Origin: Solwaraspora sp. WMMA2065
GTDB taxonomy: Bacteria > Actinomycetota > Actinomycetes > Mycobacteriales > Micromonosporaceae
Length of the DNA stretch: 64,000 nucleotides
Direction of reading: 5' to 3'
Assembly (NCBI RefSeq): GCF_030345075.1
Contig: NZ_CP128361.1
Coordinates: 6,679,221 to 6,743,220, forward strand
Shown here: one piece after another, positions 1 through 9,864 of the stretch
Position numbering within the stretch: the first letter of the stretch is position 1
Layout: every line of letters starts with the position of its first letter
Program-made: the position numbers and the translations under genes
The notes under the pieces: model-generated
What the model was told of the DNA's origin: nothing
The model's database searches: none
The model's input: the letters and a program-made list of their open reading frames with translations, nothing else

Positions 1-2
1 CC

Positions 3-3000
3 GGTGGGGTCGCTGTCATGGGGACGCCCAGCATGTTCGTCGAGTTCAGCGAGCAGCGTGGGTTGGCGCCGGATGGGCGGTGCAAGTCGTTCTCGGATGA
101 CGCGGACGGGACGGCGTGGTCGGAGGGGGTGGGTGTGTTGGTGGTGGAGCGGTTGTCGGATGCGCGGCGTCGTGGTCATGGGGTGTTGGCGGTGGTGCGG
201 GGTAGTGCGGTGGGTTCGGATGGTGCGTCGAACGGGTTGACGGCGCCGTCGGGTCCGGCGCAGGAGCGGGTGATTCGGCGGGCGTTGGCGGTGGCGGGTG
301 TGTCGGCGGGGGGTGTGGATGTGGTGGAGGCGCATGGTACGGGGACGCGGTTGGGGGATCCGATCGAGGCGCAGGCGTTGTTGGCGACGTATGGGCGGGG
401 TCGGGACGCGGATCGTCCGTTGTGGTTGGGGTCGTTGAAGTCGAACATCGGTCATGCGCAGGCGGCGGCGGGTGTGGGTGGTGTGATCAAGATGGTGATG
501 GCGTTGCGGGCGGGGGTGTTGCCGCGGTCGTTGCATGTGTCGGAGCCGTCGTCGCATGTGGACTGGTCGGCGGGTGGGGTGCGGCTGTTGACCATGGCGC
601 GGCCGTGGCCGGGTACCGACGGACCGCGTCGGGCGGGGGTGTCGTCGTTCGGGTTGAGTGGGACGAACGCGCATGTGATCGTGGAGGAGGCGCCGGGGGA
701 TGTGGCTGTGGGTTGGGGGGTGGAGCCGCCGACGCACCACTTCGACCACCAGCGCTACTGGATCAGCAGCCGGAGCTGGGCGAGCGACCCCGCCGCGATC
801 GGCCTCGACGCGATCGGCCACCCGGTGCTCGGCGCCGGACTGAGCACCCCGGAGCCGGGCGTGAAGCACTTTACCGGCAGGCTGGCCCTGGCCAGCCAGC
901 CCTGGCTGGCCGACCACCGGGTGGACGGGCAGGTGCTCTTTCCCGGCGCGGGCTTCATCGATCTGGCCCTGTCCGCCGCGGCCGAGATCGGCTGCGCGCG
1001 GATCGACGAGCTCACCGTGCACGCGCCACTGACCCTCGGCGAGGGCGGCGTGGACGTCCAGGTAGTCGTCACCGCAGCCGACCCGGCCGGGGTACGGCAA
1101 CTGAGCATCCACTCCCGGGACCGCAACGAAGCGCGCGACGCCGTCTGGCGCCAGCACGCGTCGGGCAGTATCCGGCCCACCGGTCCGTCGGACAGCCCGC
1201 CGCCGGGGCCACGGCTGGACGAATGGCCGCCACCCGACGCCGTACCGCTGCCGATCGACGCCCTGTACGGGCGGCTCGCCGAGCGCGGCCTCGGATACGG
1301 CCCGTCGTTCCAGGCGGTACGGGCGGCATGGCGCCGGGGCACCGAGGTCTTCGTCGAGGTGTCCGTGGCCGACGCGGCCATGGACCGGTTCACCCTGAAC
1401 CCGGCCGTGCTCGACGCGACCACCCACGTCCTGCTCGACGGTGACGGGCCGGTGGAGGTGCCGTTCAGCTGGCGGGGGGTCACCCTGCGGCACGCCGGTG
1501 TCGAGACGGTACGGGCGCGCATCGCCCCCGTCGGTGAACGCGATCTGTCGCTGACGCTCGCCGACGTGGCGGGAGAGCCCGTCGCCCAGATCGAGACGAT
1601 CGTGGCCCGGGCGCTGCCGTCGACCAGCGAGCCGGCCGGGGCCGTCCACGAACTGCGGTGGCAGGCCGGGCCCCGGTCGGCGCCGGACGCCGCACCGTAC
1701 CTCGAATGGGACGCCCGCCCACCCGGACAGCTCGATCCGGTGCCGGTCGTGCTGCGGTGCGCGTCCGCCGACGAACTGCCGGCGGATGATCCGGTCGCCG
1801 CGACCCACCAGAGCGTGACACGGATCCACGACGCGTTGTGTGACTGGCTAGCCGACGAACGGTACGCGGCAGCCAAGTTGGCCATCGTCACGCGCGGCGC
1901 GGTGAGCGTACGGGCAGGTGGTGGGGCTGTCGCGGGTGGGCCGGACGATCCTGACGTCGACCTCGCCGCCGCTGCGGTGTGGGGTCTGGTCCGCGCGGCG
2001 CAGGCGGAGAACCCCGACCGGTTTCTCCTGGTCGACCAGGACGGGCGGGCCGAGTCCGCACAGGTGCTCCCCGCCGCCCTGGCCAGCGGGGAGACCGAGC
2101 TGGCGATCCGGGGCGGGGAGCTGCTGGTGCCCCGGCTGACGGTGGCACCGGTGCCACCGTCGCCCGCGCGGCGCGCCCTGCCGCCGGACGGGACGGTGCT
2201 GATCACCGGCGGCACCGGTGGTCTCGGCGCGGTCGTGGCCCGCCACCTCGTCGCCACGTACGGCGCACGGCGTCTGCTGCTGGTCAGCCGTCGGGGAGGT
2301 CAGGCGCCGGGCGCCGCCGAGCTGGTGGCCGAACTGACCGGCATGGGGGCCGAGGTCGCGGTCGTGGCCTGCGACGTCGCCAATCGCGACGCGGTCGGCG
2401 AGCTGCTGGCCGGTGTGCCGGCCGCGTACCCGCTGACCGCGGTCGTGCACGCGGCCGGCCTGCTCGACGACGGGGTGCTGACGGCGCTGACCCCGCAGCG
2501 GATCTCCGCCGTCCTGCGGGCCAAGGTGGACGCCGCCTGGCATCTGCACGAGCTCACCGCCGACTCCGAACTGTCCGCGTTCGTGCTCTTCTCGTCGGTC
2601 GCCAGTGTCGGCGGCGCGGCCGGGCAGGCCAACTACGCGGCGGCCAACGCGTTTCTCGACGGGCTCGCCCAGCATCGGCACGCACGCGGGCTGACGGCAC
2701 AGTCGCTGCTGTGGGGTCGGTGGGCGACCGGAGACGACATGGCAGCTCGACTGTCCACGGTCGATGGCGGTCGGCTCTCCCGGTCCGGACTGCTGCCGCT
2801 GTCGGCCGAGGAAGGGCTCGCGCTGCTGGACACCGCGCTCGCCAGTGACGCCGACGTGCTCGTGCCGGCCAAGTTCGACGTCGCGGCGCTGCGTGCCGAA
2901 GGCTGGGCGACGGCACCGGTGTTCCTCGGCCTGACCGGCCCGGTCACGCCGGTGCCGGCCGGACCGCTCGCCGCCTCGACGACGTCACCTGCGGGTGCCT

Positions 3001-3572
3001 CGCCCACGGGCGCGGGTGTCCCGGCCGGTGCGGGTACCGCACCGGTGGCTACCGACGGTGCCGATCGGCTCGCGGACCTGCCGGCGACAGAGCGCCGCGC
3101 CGTGCTGCTCGAGCTGGTGCGGGCACATGCGTCGGCGGTGCTCGGCCATGATCGAGCCGACGCGGTCTCCGCCGAGCAGGGGTTCCTCGACATCGGATTC
3201 GATTCGTTGACCGCGCTGGAGCTGCGCAACCGACTGACCGGTGCAACCGGGCGGAAGCTGCCGGCCACGCTGATCTTCGACTATCCGAGTGTCGCCGCCG
3301 TCGCGGACCATCTGACCGCCGAGTTCGGCGCCGACGAGTCCCGCCGGATCGGCGAGCACTTGGCGACCCTCGAAGCGACCCTGGAAGCGGCGCTCGCCGG
3401 GGTCGGTCCCGGCGACGAGCAGCGCCTGGCGTTGGCGGCACGCCTGCAGGCGTTGGCGGGACGGCTGGCTCCACCTCCAGACAGGACGGGGTCGACCGCC
3501 GACGAGTTGGGTTCGTCGAGCGCCGAGGAGTTGTTCGAGCTGTTGGACGGGGAACTCGGCCGGTCCCGCTGA
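3..3572 (+). CDS. Type I modular polyketide synthase, C-terminal part (KS'-DH-KR-ACP-docking, no AT)
   Basis: The gene is cut by the window edge: the frame is open from base 3 and begins inside a ketosynthase downstream of the usual active-site Cys. The two KS histidines are present (in EAHGTGT at 333 and KSNIGH at 453). After the KS end ([10 protein letters not shown], about 690) the protein passes within about 20 residues to the linker [10 protein letters not shown], which normally follows an acyltransferase, so the AT and KS-AT linker are missing without loss of frame. Next come a dehydratase (HxxxGxxxxP with His at 915, YGPSF, Asp at 1413), a ketoreductase (GGTGGLG, LDD motif suggesting B-type, Tyr in [10 protein letters not shown] at 2634) and an ACP (GFDSL, phosphopantetheine Ser at 3204). 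The C-terminus looks like a docking domain ([14 protein letters not shown]), and there is no thioesterase. The KS segment uses G/T-ending codons, unlike the rest. The product cannot be named. Confidence 0.93.
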   Translation, partial: GGVAVMGTPSMFVEFSEQRGLAPDGRCKSFSDDADGTAWSEGVGVLVVERLSDARRRGHGVLAVVRGSAVGSDGASNGLTAPSGPAQERVIRRALAVAGVSAGGVDVVEAHGTGTRLGDPIEAQALLATYGRGRDADRPLWLGSLKSNIGHAQAAAGVGGVIKMVMALRAGVLPRSLHVSEPSSHVDWSAGGVRLLTMARPWPGTDGPRRAGVSSFGLSGTNAHVIVEEAPGDVAVGWGVEPPTHHFDHQRYWISSRSWASDPAAIGLDAIGHPVLGAGLSTPEPGVKHFTGRLALASQPWLADHRVDGQVLFPGAGFIDLALSAAAEIGCARIDELTVHAPLTLGEGGVDVQVVVTAADPAGVRQLSIHSRDRNEARDAVWRQHASGSIRPTGPSDSPPPGPRLDEWPPPDAVPLPIDALYGRLAERGLGYGPSFQAVRAAWRRGTEVFVEVSVADAAMDRFTLNPAVLDATTHVLLDGDGPVEVPFSWRGVTLRHAGVETVRARIAPVGERDLSLTLADVAGEPVAQIETIVARALPSTSEPAGAVHELRWQAGPRSAPDAAPYLEWDARPPGQLDPVPVVLRCASADELPADDPVAATHQSVTRIHDALCDWLADERYAAAKLAIVTRGAVSVRAGGGAVAGGPDDPDVDLAAAAVWGLVRAAQAENPDRFLLVDQDGRAESAQVLPAALASGETELAIRGGELLVPRLTVAPVPPSPARRALPPDGTVLITGGTGGLGAVVARHLVATYGARRLLLVSRRGGQAPGAAELVAELTGMGAEVAVVACDVANRDAVGELLAGVPAAYPLTAVVHAAGLLDDGVLTALTPQRISAVLRAKVDAAWHLHELTADSELSAFVLFSSVASVGGAAGQANYAAANAFLDGLAQHRHARGLTAQSLLWGRWATGDDMAARLSTVDGGRLSRSGLLPLSAEEGLALLDTALASDADVLVPAKFDVAALRAEGWATAPVFLGLTGPVTPVPAGPLAASTTSPAGASPTGAGVPAGAGTAPVATDGADRLADLPATERRAVLLELVRAHASAVLGHDRADAVSAEQGFLDIGFDSLTALELRNRLTGATGRKLPATLIFDYPSVAAVADHLTAEFGADESRRIGEHLATLEATLEAALAGVGPGDEQRLALAARLQALAGRLAPPPDRTGSTADELGSSSAEELFELLDGELGRSR

Positions 3573-3844
3573 GGTCTTCGTCGGTGGGTCGCTGGCCGGT
3601 GACGCGCCCTACGAGTGAGATCCTTGGCTGGTTCGACCGGCCGCAGGTGGTGCCCCGTCGCGGTGGGTCGCGGGTTCCACCGGGACCGGGTCGAGCCGGC
3701 GGCCCCCCTTCGCCGGCGAGGGAGTGCGACACTGTCAAAGTCGGTGAGTGTGACGGGCCCGGCTCCGGCGGCAGCGGTTGGTCCGGACGAGTTCGGTGGT
3801 CGACGGCCGGTGGTGGCCGAGGTGGTTCGGTAGGAGGAGTTGGC

Positions 3845-4264
3845 ATGGGTGTCGGTCGGGTGGTGCGGTTCGACGAGGGCCGTGGGTACGGTTTCATCGC
3901 ACCGGACGACGGTGGCGACGACGTCTTCGTCCACGCCGGGGAGTTGACCCAACGGGGAATCCGGGTGGCTACCGGCACCCGCGTGTCGTTCAAGGTGATC
4001 GACGGCGGCCGGGGGCCGAAAGCGTACGACGTCGAGATCATCGATGATGCCACCGCTCCCACCGGGGGCCCGGGCGGTCGTACGGCGGGCGCTTCCGGCG
4101 AGGGCGGCGACGACGAGCTCTGCGAGATCTTCTCCGAGCCGGAGTACCTGCAGCGGATCACCGAGCTGTTGCTGTCCGACGCGTCGTACCTCACCGGTGC
4201 GCAGATCGTCGAGTTGCGTGGGCACCTGCTGCGGTTCTCCCGCAAGTGCGGCTGGGTCGACTGA
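3845..4264 (+). CDS. Cold-shock domain protein with C-terminal extension
   Basis: The protein has 139 residues. Its N-terminal ~70 residues are a cold-shock (OB-fold) domain with RNP1-like GYGFIAP and RNP2-like VFVHA, so it probably binds single-stranded RNA or DNA. A glycine-rich spacer leads to a ~55-residue acidic/helical tail ending SRKCGWVD, an extension I recall in longer actinobacterial Csp proteins rather than in the ~67-residue CspA form. The ATG at 3845 is chosen because a strong AGGAGG lies 8 bases upstream and the domain starts there; the open frame upstream shows no domain. The 270 bases between the PKS and this gene show no other gene. Confidence 0.9.
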   Translation: MGVGRVVRFDEGRGYGFIAPDDGGDDVFVHAGELTQRGIRVATGTRVSFKVIDGGRGPKAYDVEIIDDATAPTGGPGGRTAGASGEGGDDELCEIFSEPEYLQRITELLLSDASYLTGAQIVELRGHLLRFSRKCGWVD

Positions 4265-4355
4265 CTTCCCGACCACCCGCTACCGCCGAGCACGGCCGAC
4301 AAGGAGCAGGGGCGAAAAGCAGGTTTGCCCCGCGCAGGTCGGGTAGACAGCCCGG

Positions 4356-5222
4356 ATGACCGGGTCCGAGCCTCCGGCGTACAGCCCCGCGGCAAGCCCG
4401 AGCGCCGCGCGACCGGCGCTGCCCGTGCTGATGTACCACTCGATCACTTCGGCGGCCCGGGGGCCGCTGCGGTCACTCGCCGTCGGGCCGGCCCGGTTCG
4501 CCGAGCAACTCGCCGCGCTCGCCGACGCCGGATATCGGATGGTAGGCCTCAGCGAGGCGCTCGACCTGCTCGACGACGCGGCGATCGACCGCAACCGGCC
4601 GGCTCCGTCGATGGTCGCGCTCACCTTCGACGACGGGTACGCCGATTTCCTCACCCGCGCGCTGCCGCTGCTGGACGCCGCGAACGCCCGGGCCACCCTC
4701 TACCCGTCGGTCGGGCACCTCGGGCAGTACGCCGACTGGCTGGGCCAGTGGGCCGACGAGTTCGGCCCGCTGCTGGACTGGACCCAGTTGGACGAGGTGG
4801 CCGGGTCGGGCCGGGTCGAGATCGGCTCGCACGGTCTGCTGCACCATCCGCTCGACGTCCTGCCGCCGCAGCGGGCGGCGGACGAGATCGTCGTCGCCCG
4901 GGACCGTCTCGAACAGCGGTTCGGCATCCCGGTCCGGTCGTTCTGCTACCCGCACGGCTACCACGACTGGCGGGTCCGGGCGGCGGTCCGCCGGGCCGGG
5001 CACGACAACGCGTGCGAGGTGGGCCGACGGCGGTACCGGCCGGGCGACCGGCGGCTCGCCGTACCCCGGCTGCTGCCGACCGGTGACCACGACGGCACCG
5101 CGCTGCTCGACCTGGTCCGCACCGGCGGACCTCGGATGGTGCCGCAGGCGAAACGACTGGCCCAGCCCGCCTGGCGGTTGACCCGGCGGGTGGCCCGGCG
5201 GGCCGGCCGGCAGTTGACGTGA
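4356..5222 (+). CDS. Polysaccharide deacetylase (NodB-type, CE4)
   Basis: A protein of 288 residues with the NodB fold. The metal/catalytic motif TFDDGY (residues 90-95) and the histidine motif SHGLLHH (His159 and His163) are both visible. Such enzymes remove N- or O-acetyl groups from chitin-like polymers, peptidoglycan or exopolysaccharide. No clear signal peptide is seen, and the N-terminus is Pro/Ala-rich. Its stop overlaps the start of the GH16 gene (GTGA), so the two are translationally coupled. It sits beside a minus-strand polysaccharide export cluster, which suggests it modifies that polymer. The substrate is inferred. Confidence 0.9.
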   Translation: MTGSEPPAYSPAASPSAARPALPVLMYHSITSAARGPLRSLAVGPARFAEQLAALADAGYRMVGLSEALDLLDDAAIDRNRPAPSMVALTFDDGYADFLTRALPLLDAANARATLYPSVGHLGQYADWLGQWADEFGPLLDWTQLDEVAGSGRVEIGSHGLLHHPLDVLPPQRAADEIVVARDRLEQRFGIPVRSFCYPHGYHDWRVRAAVRRAGHDNACEVGRRRYRPGDRRLAVPRLLPTGDHDGTALLDLVRTGGPRMVPQAKRLAQPAWRLTRRVARRAGRQLT

Positions 5223-6151
5223 CGGCCCGCCGTTGGTGGCGGCGCGGCGGCCTGCTGGCGGTCGCGGCCGGCCTTGCCACGCTGGTCCTGACCCTCGGTG
5301 TGCTGGTTCCGCTACTGCAGCACCGTGCCAACCAACCCGACCAGCCCGACCAGACCAGCCAGCCTGGTCAGCCCGACGGGACCGGTCAGCCGGACTCCGG
5401 CGGCGGACCGCCGCCGGCCGGGCCGCCACCCACCACGGCCGGCGGCGACCGGACGACGAACCCGTCCGGGATCGCCCTGCCCACCGGCGATCTGCCCGGC
5501 TGGCGGCAGATCTTCGTCGACGACTTCGACGGCACCGAGCTGAGCGACGACTGGTTCGCCTACTCCGGGCAGCCGGACGGTGATCCGGGCGGCTGGTTCG
5601 ACCCCGGCCACGTGTCGGTCGGCGCCGGCATGCTCACCATCGGCGGCTGGCGGGAAGCCAGCCGGGACAACATCTACGTCACCGGCGGGGTGTCCAATCG
5701 GCGGGCGGTGACCCGCAGCTACGGCCGGTACGACATCCGGTTCCGGATGGACCAGGGCACCGGGATCGCGTACGCGCTGCTGCTCTGGCCGGGCGACAAC
5801 GTCTATCCGCCGGAGATCGACATCGCCGAGGACAACGGCAAGGGCCGGGACCGGATGTACGGGGTGCTGCATCCGGTGACCGGCGACCAGATCGGGCATG
5901 ACGTCGGCGGCGACTTCACCCGCTGGCACACCGCCGGTCTGGAGTGGACGCCGGACCGGCTGGTCTACACCCTGGACGGCGAGCCCTGGGCGACGGTCAC
6001 CGGCGCACAGGTGCCCGACGAGCCGATGGCGCTCGCTCTGCAGAGCCAGGCGTGGTACTGCGGGCACACCTGGGAGGCCTGCCCGGACGAGACGACACCG
6101 GACGTGGTCAACCTCCAGATCGACTGGGTCGCCATCTACGCTCCGGCCTGA
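5219..6151 (+). CDS. Membrane-anchored glycoside hydrolase family 16 (beta-glucanase-like)
   Basis: A protein of 310 residues. An N-terminal membrane segment (about residues 9-33) is followed by a Gln/Pro/Asp- and Pro/Gly-rich linker to about residue 80, then a GH16 jelly-roll domain. The catalytic signature ExDxxE appears as EIDIAED (Glu199, Asp201, Glu204), so the nucleophile and acid/base are present. GH16 enzymes cleave or transglycosylate beta-1,3/1,4-glucans and related polymers. The GTG start overlaps the deacetylase stop by 4 bases. A surface-anchored glycanase plus a deacetylase next to GT/flippase genes fits processing of a secreted polysaccharide. Confidence 0.9.
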   Translation: MTARRWWRRGGLLAVAAGLATLVLTLGVLVPLLQHRANQPDQPDQTSQPGQPDGTGQPDSGGGPPPAGPPPTTAGGDRTTNPSGIALPTGDLPGWRQIFVDDFDGTELSDDWFAYSGQPDGDPGGWFDPGHVSVGAGMLTIGGWREASRDNIYVTGGVSNRRAVTRSYGRYDIRFRMDQGTGIAYALLLWPGDNVYPPEIDIAEDNGKGRDRMYGVLHPVTGDQIGHDVGGDFTRWHTAGLEWTPDRLVYTLDGEPWATVTGAQVPDEPMALALQSQAWYCGHTWEACPDETTPDVVNLQIDWVAIYAPA

Positions 6152-6181
6152 TGCCCGGCAGGGCGTCCGCTGTCGGCACCG

Positions 6182-8512
6182 TCACCCGGCGTACCGGTAG
6201 ACGGTGACGTCGTCGCTGCGCTGGAAGACCGACCAACGGTCCCGGCCGTCGAGCAACCGCTCCAGGCGGTCCAACGACCCGGGCGCAAAGTAGCCGAAGT
6301 AGTCGGACTGCCGCCGCATACCGTCGCTGACCACCAGGTACGCCGGGTCGCCGGCGAACGAGCCGAGGAACTCTTCGATCGTCGGCAGGTGCTCGCCGTC
6401 CAGCGCGGCGCCGCGCAGTTGCGCCCCGACCACCAGGTCCGGCTCGCCAGCCGGCACATCGGTGTTGAACCCCGGATACGCCGCCGTCAGCCGACTGGGA
6501 AAGTTGGACGTGGCAACGGCGATGGTGGCACCGGGCTCGGCGGCGGCGTACAGCTGGCGGGCGGCGGCCACCTCGTCGGCGGTCTGCCGGTCCACGGCCA
6601 ACTGCCCGTGCCGACCCTGCACCGTACCGAGGGCGAAGCCGCCGAGCGCCACAGCGACCGCCACCGCCGCGACCGGCCCCAGCCACCGCCGACGCCGGCC
6701 AACCCGACGCAGGTCGGCGCGGTCAACCCGACGCAGGTCGGCCCGGTCGACAACCGCGCGGGCGATCAGGAAGGCGCACCACGGCGCGGAGAACAGGAAC
6801 ACCCGGTAGATCGCCTCGCCGCCGTAGCTCTGCGCCGCGAGCAGGACGAACGGCGTGGCGGCCAGCAGCGCCGGCACCAGCACGGTACGCAGCCGGCGAC
6901 GGTACGCCAGCACCGCCAGCACGGTCAGCGCCCAGACGGTCAGCGCGAGCGTACGGACCACGATCGCCGAGAACGCCTGCCCGGTCGAACCCCAGCTCTC
7001 GGCGTTGCCGGCGGCGTTGGCGAAGATGTCGAACCCGTCGAAGACGCCGAACGCCTCCGACACGAACCCGAACCGGGGCAGCAGGTAGCCGAGCACGACC
7101 GCGCCCATCGCCAGCGGCAGCCAGCGGGGCCGGACCAGCCGCAGCGCGGCCAGCACGGCCACCTGCGCCACCACCAGGTACGGCGACAGCTGGTGGGCGG
7201 CGGTGAGCACGGCCAGCAGCGCCAACGCCGCCACTGTCGCCCAGCCCCGGACCCGGCGGTCCGGTCCATCTCGGCGGTCCGATGCGCTGCCACCGGTCGG
7301 CGAGCGCAGCCAGGTCAGCACGATCAGCAGCACCCCGAGGCTGAGCAGGAAACCGAATGCCTGCGGGGACAGGTAGTCCTCTTCCACCCAGTTGACCGCG
7401 AAGAACCCGAACACGGTCAGGTACGCCACCCGCCGGTCGTCGGCGAGGGTACGGGCGATGGCGTACAGCACCGGGGCGGCGGCCAGGTTGAAGAAGACCG
7501 GCGACCAGTCGGCCAGCGCCGCCGGGGCGATGCCACCGGCCGCGCCGAGCTGGGCGGCACCGGCGAACAACGCCGGCCACTGCTGGTAGATGTCGGTCGC
7601 CGAGTCGACCGGGTTGCCGGCTGCGATGAGGTCGATCACCCCTAGGTGCTTGTACGTCCAGGCGTACTGCGGTTGGTCCAGCAGCAGCGGGGTGGTGCCG
7701 TGCAGCAGCACGACCAGCAGCACCAGGTAGCCGGCGGCAGCCAGCCCGCGCCCGGTGGCCCGGTCGGCGGCGGTAGGCCGGTCGGCGGTGGGCCGCAGCC
7801 CGGCGAGCGCGGCGACGAAGCCGGCGACGGTGAGCGCCAGCGCGGCCAGGAAGACCGGACTGACGGCGCCGAGCAGCCCGAAACCGCCCACCTGCGCCAC
7901 ATCGGTGCGGGACACCGCGATCCACCACAGCGCCAACGCCGCACCGATCACCACGGCATGCGCCAGCAGCGGCCGCCGTGCGACAGCCGGGCGCCCGGCG
8001 AGGCCCGCCCGCCGGGCGTACGGCCACCGTCGGACCGGCCCGGGGCGGGAACCGTGGCCGTGGCCGGCCCGCGTGATGCGGAGCAGGCCGGCGGCGCTGA
8101 CGGCCGCCACCGCCACCGCCAGCGCGCCGACGGCCAGCCTGGGCTGCCACCAGCCGGCCCAGACCGATCCGGTGGCCACGGCTGCGTAACCGGCCAGGCT
8201 GGCCAGTACGGTCGTCGCCCACCGGGTCGCCGCCGGCCGGACGGTCAGGTGACTGAGCAGCGCGGCACCGGGGCCCAGGGCGGCGAACGCGACCGCAGTC
8301 GGGGCCTGCCACGGGCCGCCGGCTGCCAGACCGAGCAGCGCCAGGACCGCGACGACCAGACCGGTGCCCGCCTGACCGGTCCGGCCGGCACGCGGGTCGG
8401 GTGCGGTGTCGACAGCTGGCGCGGTGTGGACACCAGGCGCGGTGTCGACGGCCGGCCCGGCTGCCGGTGCCTGGGGGAGCGGGCGGACGGGGCGCAGGGC
8501 GAGATAGGTCAT
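6182..8512 (-). CDS. Large polytopic membrane protein of polysaccharide cluster, GT-C-like
   Basis: About 776 residues with many hydrophobic segments through residue ~560 and a soluble C-terminal domain of about 180 residues (dipeptides such as ADEVAAARQLY and VVGAQLRGAALDGEHLP). The long membrane part followed by an extracytoplasmic domain resembles GT-C glycosyltransferases or polymerases, but no Asp-based GT-C motif can be assigned with confidence. The ATG at 8512 overlaps the stop of the flippase gene (ATGA), so it is the last gene of a five-gene minus-strand operon. An open frame continuing further upstream on this strand lies over the flippase and is not real. Function is inferred from context: chain polymerisation or sugar transfer on the outer membrane face. 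Confidence 0.8.
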   Translation of the reverse strand: MTYLALRPVRPLPQAPAAGPAVDTAPGVHTAPAVDTAPDPRAGRTGQAGTGLVVAVLALLGLAAGGPWQAPTAVAFAALGPGAALLSHLTVRPAATRWATTVLASLAGYAAVATGSVWAGWWQPRLAVGALAVAVAAVSAAGLLRITRAGHGHGSRPGPVRRWPYARRAGLAGRPAVARRPLLAHAVVIGAALALWWIAVSRTDVAQVGGFGLLGAVSPVFLAALALTVAGFVAALAGLRPTADRPTAADRATGRGLAAAGYLVLLVVLLHGTTPLLLDQPQYAWTYKHLGVIDLIAAGNPVDSATDIYQQWPALFAGAAQLGAAGGIAPAALADWSPVFFNLAAAPVLYAIARTLADDRRVAYLTVFGFFAVNWVEEDYLSPQAFGFLLSLGVLLIVLTWLRSPTGGSASDRRDGPDRRVRGWATVAALALLAVLTAAHQLSPYLVVAQVAVLAALRLVRPRWLPLAMGAVVLGYLLPRFGFVSEAFGVFDGFDIFANAAGNAESWGSTGQAFSAIVVRTLALTVWALTVLAVLAYRRRLRTVLVPALLAATPFVLLAAQSYGGEAIYRVFLFSAPWCAFLIARAVVDRADLRRVDRADLRRVGRRRRWLGPVAAVAVAVALGGFALGTVQGRHGQLAVDRQTADEVAAARQLYAAAEPGATIAVATSNFPSRLTAAYPGFNTDVPAGEPDLVVGAQLRGAALDGEHLPTIEEFLGSFAGDPAYLVVSDGMRRQSDYFGYFAPGSLDRLERLLDGRDRWSVFQRSDDVTVYRYAG

Positions 8513-9864
8513 CCGGCACCTCCGGTGTCGGCGGTAACGGTCTCGGACTCGGCGGTACGTCGGGCCCAGGCCGGGGCGCTCGTCGCGTCGCCGGTCGCCC
8601 GGTACCGGCGGATCAGCCCGGGAAGCAGCACGATCGCCACTGCGGCCTGTGCCGTACACAGCGCGGCCGCCGGCGCGATGATTCCGACCCGGGGCAACCC
8701 GACCCAGCTGACCAGCAGGAACGCGGCGATGCCGACCGACTGCACGGTCACCACCGGCCACATCCGCTTCTCCATCATCGCGAACGCGCAGTAGAGCAGG
8801 ATCACCCCGGTGAACGGCAGTGACAGCCCGATCAGTCGCAGCGTGTCGGCACCCTCGGCGGCGTACTGCCCGCCGAGCAGCCGCAGCAGCGGCCCGGCCG
8901 CCCCGGCGAGCACCGCCGCACCCGGCAGCACCACCGCGGCGACCAGCAGGACCGCCCGGTCGACGTGCGCCCGGGCCGCCGCCGCGTCGCTGGACGCGGT
9001 GACCACGAACGAGGTGACGACGTTCCACAGCAGGGTGCTGCCGGCCACCCCGATCACCCACGGGATGTAGAAGTAGGCGCTGGCGGTGGCGCCCAGCACG
9101 CTGGCCACCAGCACCGGCGGCAGGTACGCGACCGCGTTGGTGAGCAGCCCGTTGACGTACTCGGCGGAGGCGAAGCCGAGCAGCTCCCGCCGGGCCGGAG
9201 CCGGCGCCTCCGGAGCGCTTCGGGCGTGCGCCGGGGCGAGCCGGGCCAGCACCCACCAGTTGACCCCGAGCATGGTCGCCAGCATCGGCGCCGACCAGGC
9301 GAGCAGCATCCCGTCACCGGCGGCGGTGCCGGCCAGCAGCGGCAACAGCGCAACCTTGGCGGTGGACGCGATCACGTTCTTCGCCGGTACGCTGCCGGCC
9401 CGCCGCAGCGCGGTCAGCACTCCGTCGGTGATGAAGAAGATCGCCGTGCCGACCACGGCGGCGACGAAGAGCAGCCGCTGCGTCGGTGCCGGGCCGATGA
9501 TGCCGGTGCCCATGCCGAGGGCCAGGAACCCGCCGCTGAGCAGCAGGGACATCGCCGCCGACGCGGCGTATCCGGCGAGCACCAGCCGGCGGGTGTGCCG
9601 ACCGGCGCCGGGCAGGAACCGCGCGTACAGGTTGATCAGGTTGAGTTGGGCGAGCCCGGCCAGCAGCGTCATCGCCGACACCGCCGCCGATGCCCGGCCG
9701 ACCGCCTCCGGCGCGAACCAGCGGGCGGCCACCACCCAGAACACGAACCCCAGCGCGGCGCTGGCCACCGTCGAGGTCATCAGCGCCGCCGCGCTGCGCA
9801 GCAGTGCCGGCCGGCGGACCATCACCGCCGCCGTTGGCGGGACGGTCGTGCCGGCGGCGGTCAC
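8509..9864 (-). CDS. Polysaccharide flippase (Wzx/MATE-like oligosaccharide exporter)
   Basis: A protein of 451 residues with about 12-14 hydrophobic helices and the start typical of polysaccharide exporters (LRSAAALMTSTVASAALGFV, then WFAPEAVGRASA). Proteins of this type flip undecaprenyl-linked oligosaccharides across the cytoplasmic membrane. The GTG start at 9864 overlaps the stop of the preceding glycosyltransferase (GTGA), and its own stop overlaps the next gene. Its place between GT2 enzymes and a large membrane protein supports the role. The exact lipid-linked substrate is not known. Confidence 0.88.
   Translation of the reverse strand: MTAAGTTVPPTAAVMVRRPALLRSAAALMTSTVASAALGFVFWVVAARWFAPEAVGRASAAVSAMTLLAGLAQLNLINLYARFLPGAGRHTRRLVLAGYAASAAMSLLLSGGFLALGMGTGIIGPAPTQRLLFVAAVVGTAIFFITDGVLTALRRAGSVPAKNVIASTAKVALLPLLAGTAAGDGMLLAWSAPMLATMLGVNWWVLARLAPAHARSAPEAPAPARRELLGFASAEYVNGLLTNAVAYLPPVLVASVLGATASAYFYIPWVIGVAGSTLLWNVVTSFVVTASSDAAAARAHVDRAVLLVAAVVLPGAAVLAGAAGPLLRLLGGQYAAEGADTLRLIGLSLPFTGVILLYCAFAMMEKRMWPVVTVQSVGIAAFLLVSWVGLPRVGIIAPAAALCTAQAAVAIVLLPGLIRRYRATGDATSAPAWARRTAESETVTADTGGAG

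Noticed and set aside
1..730. Trans-AT type ketosynthase
   Set aside because: The KS tail and the post-AT linker remnant are of the cis-AT type; deletion or collapse explains the missing AT better.
755..2257. Long open frame on the minus strand opposite the PKS
   Set aside because: It mirrors the PKS codon pattern, has no domain and lies opposite DH and KR motifs.
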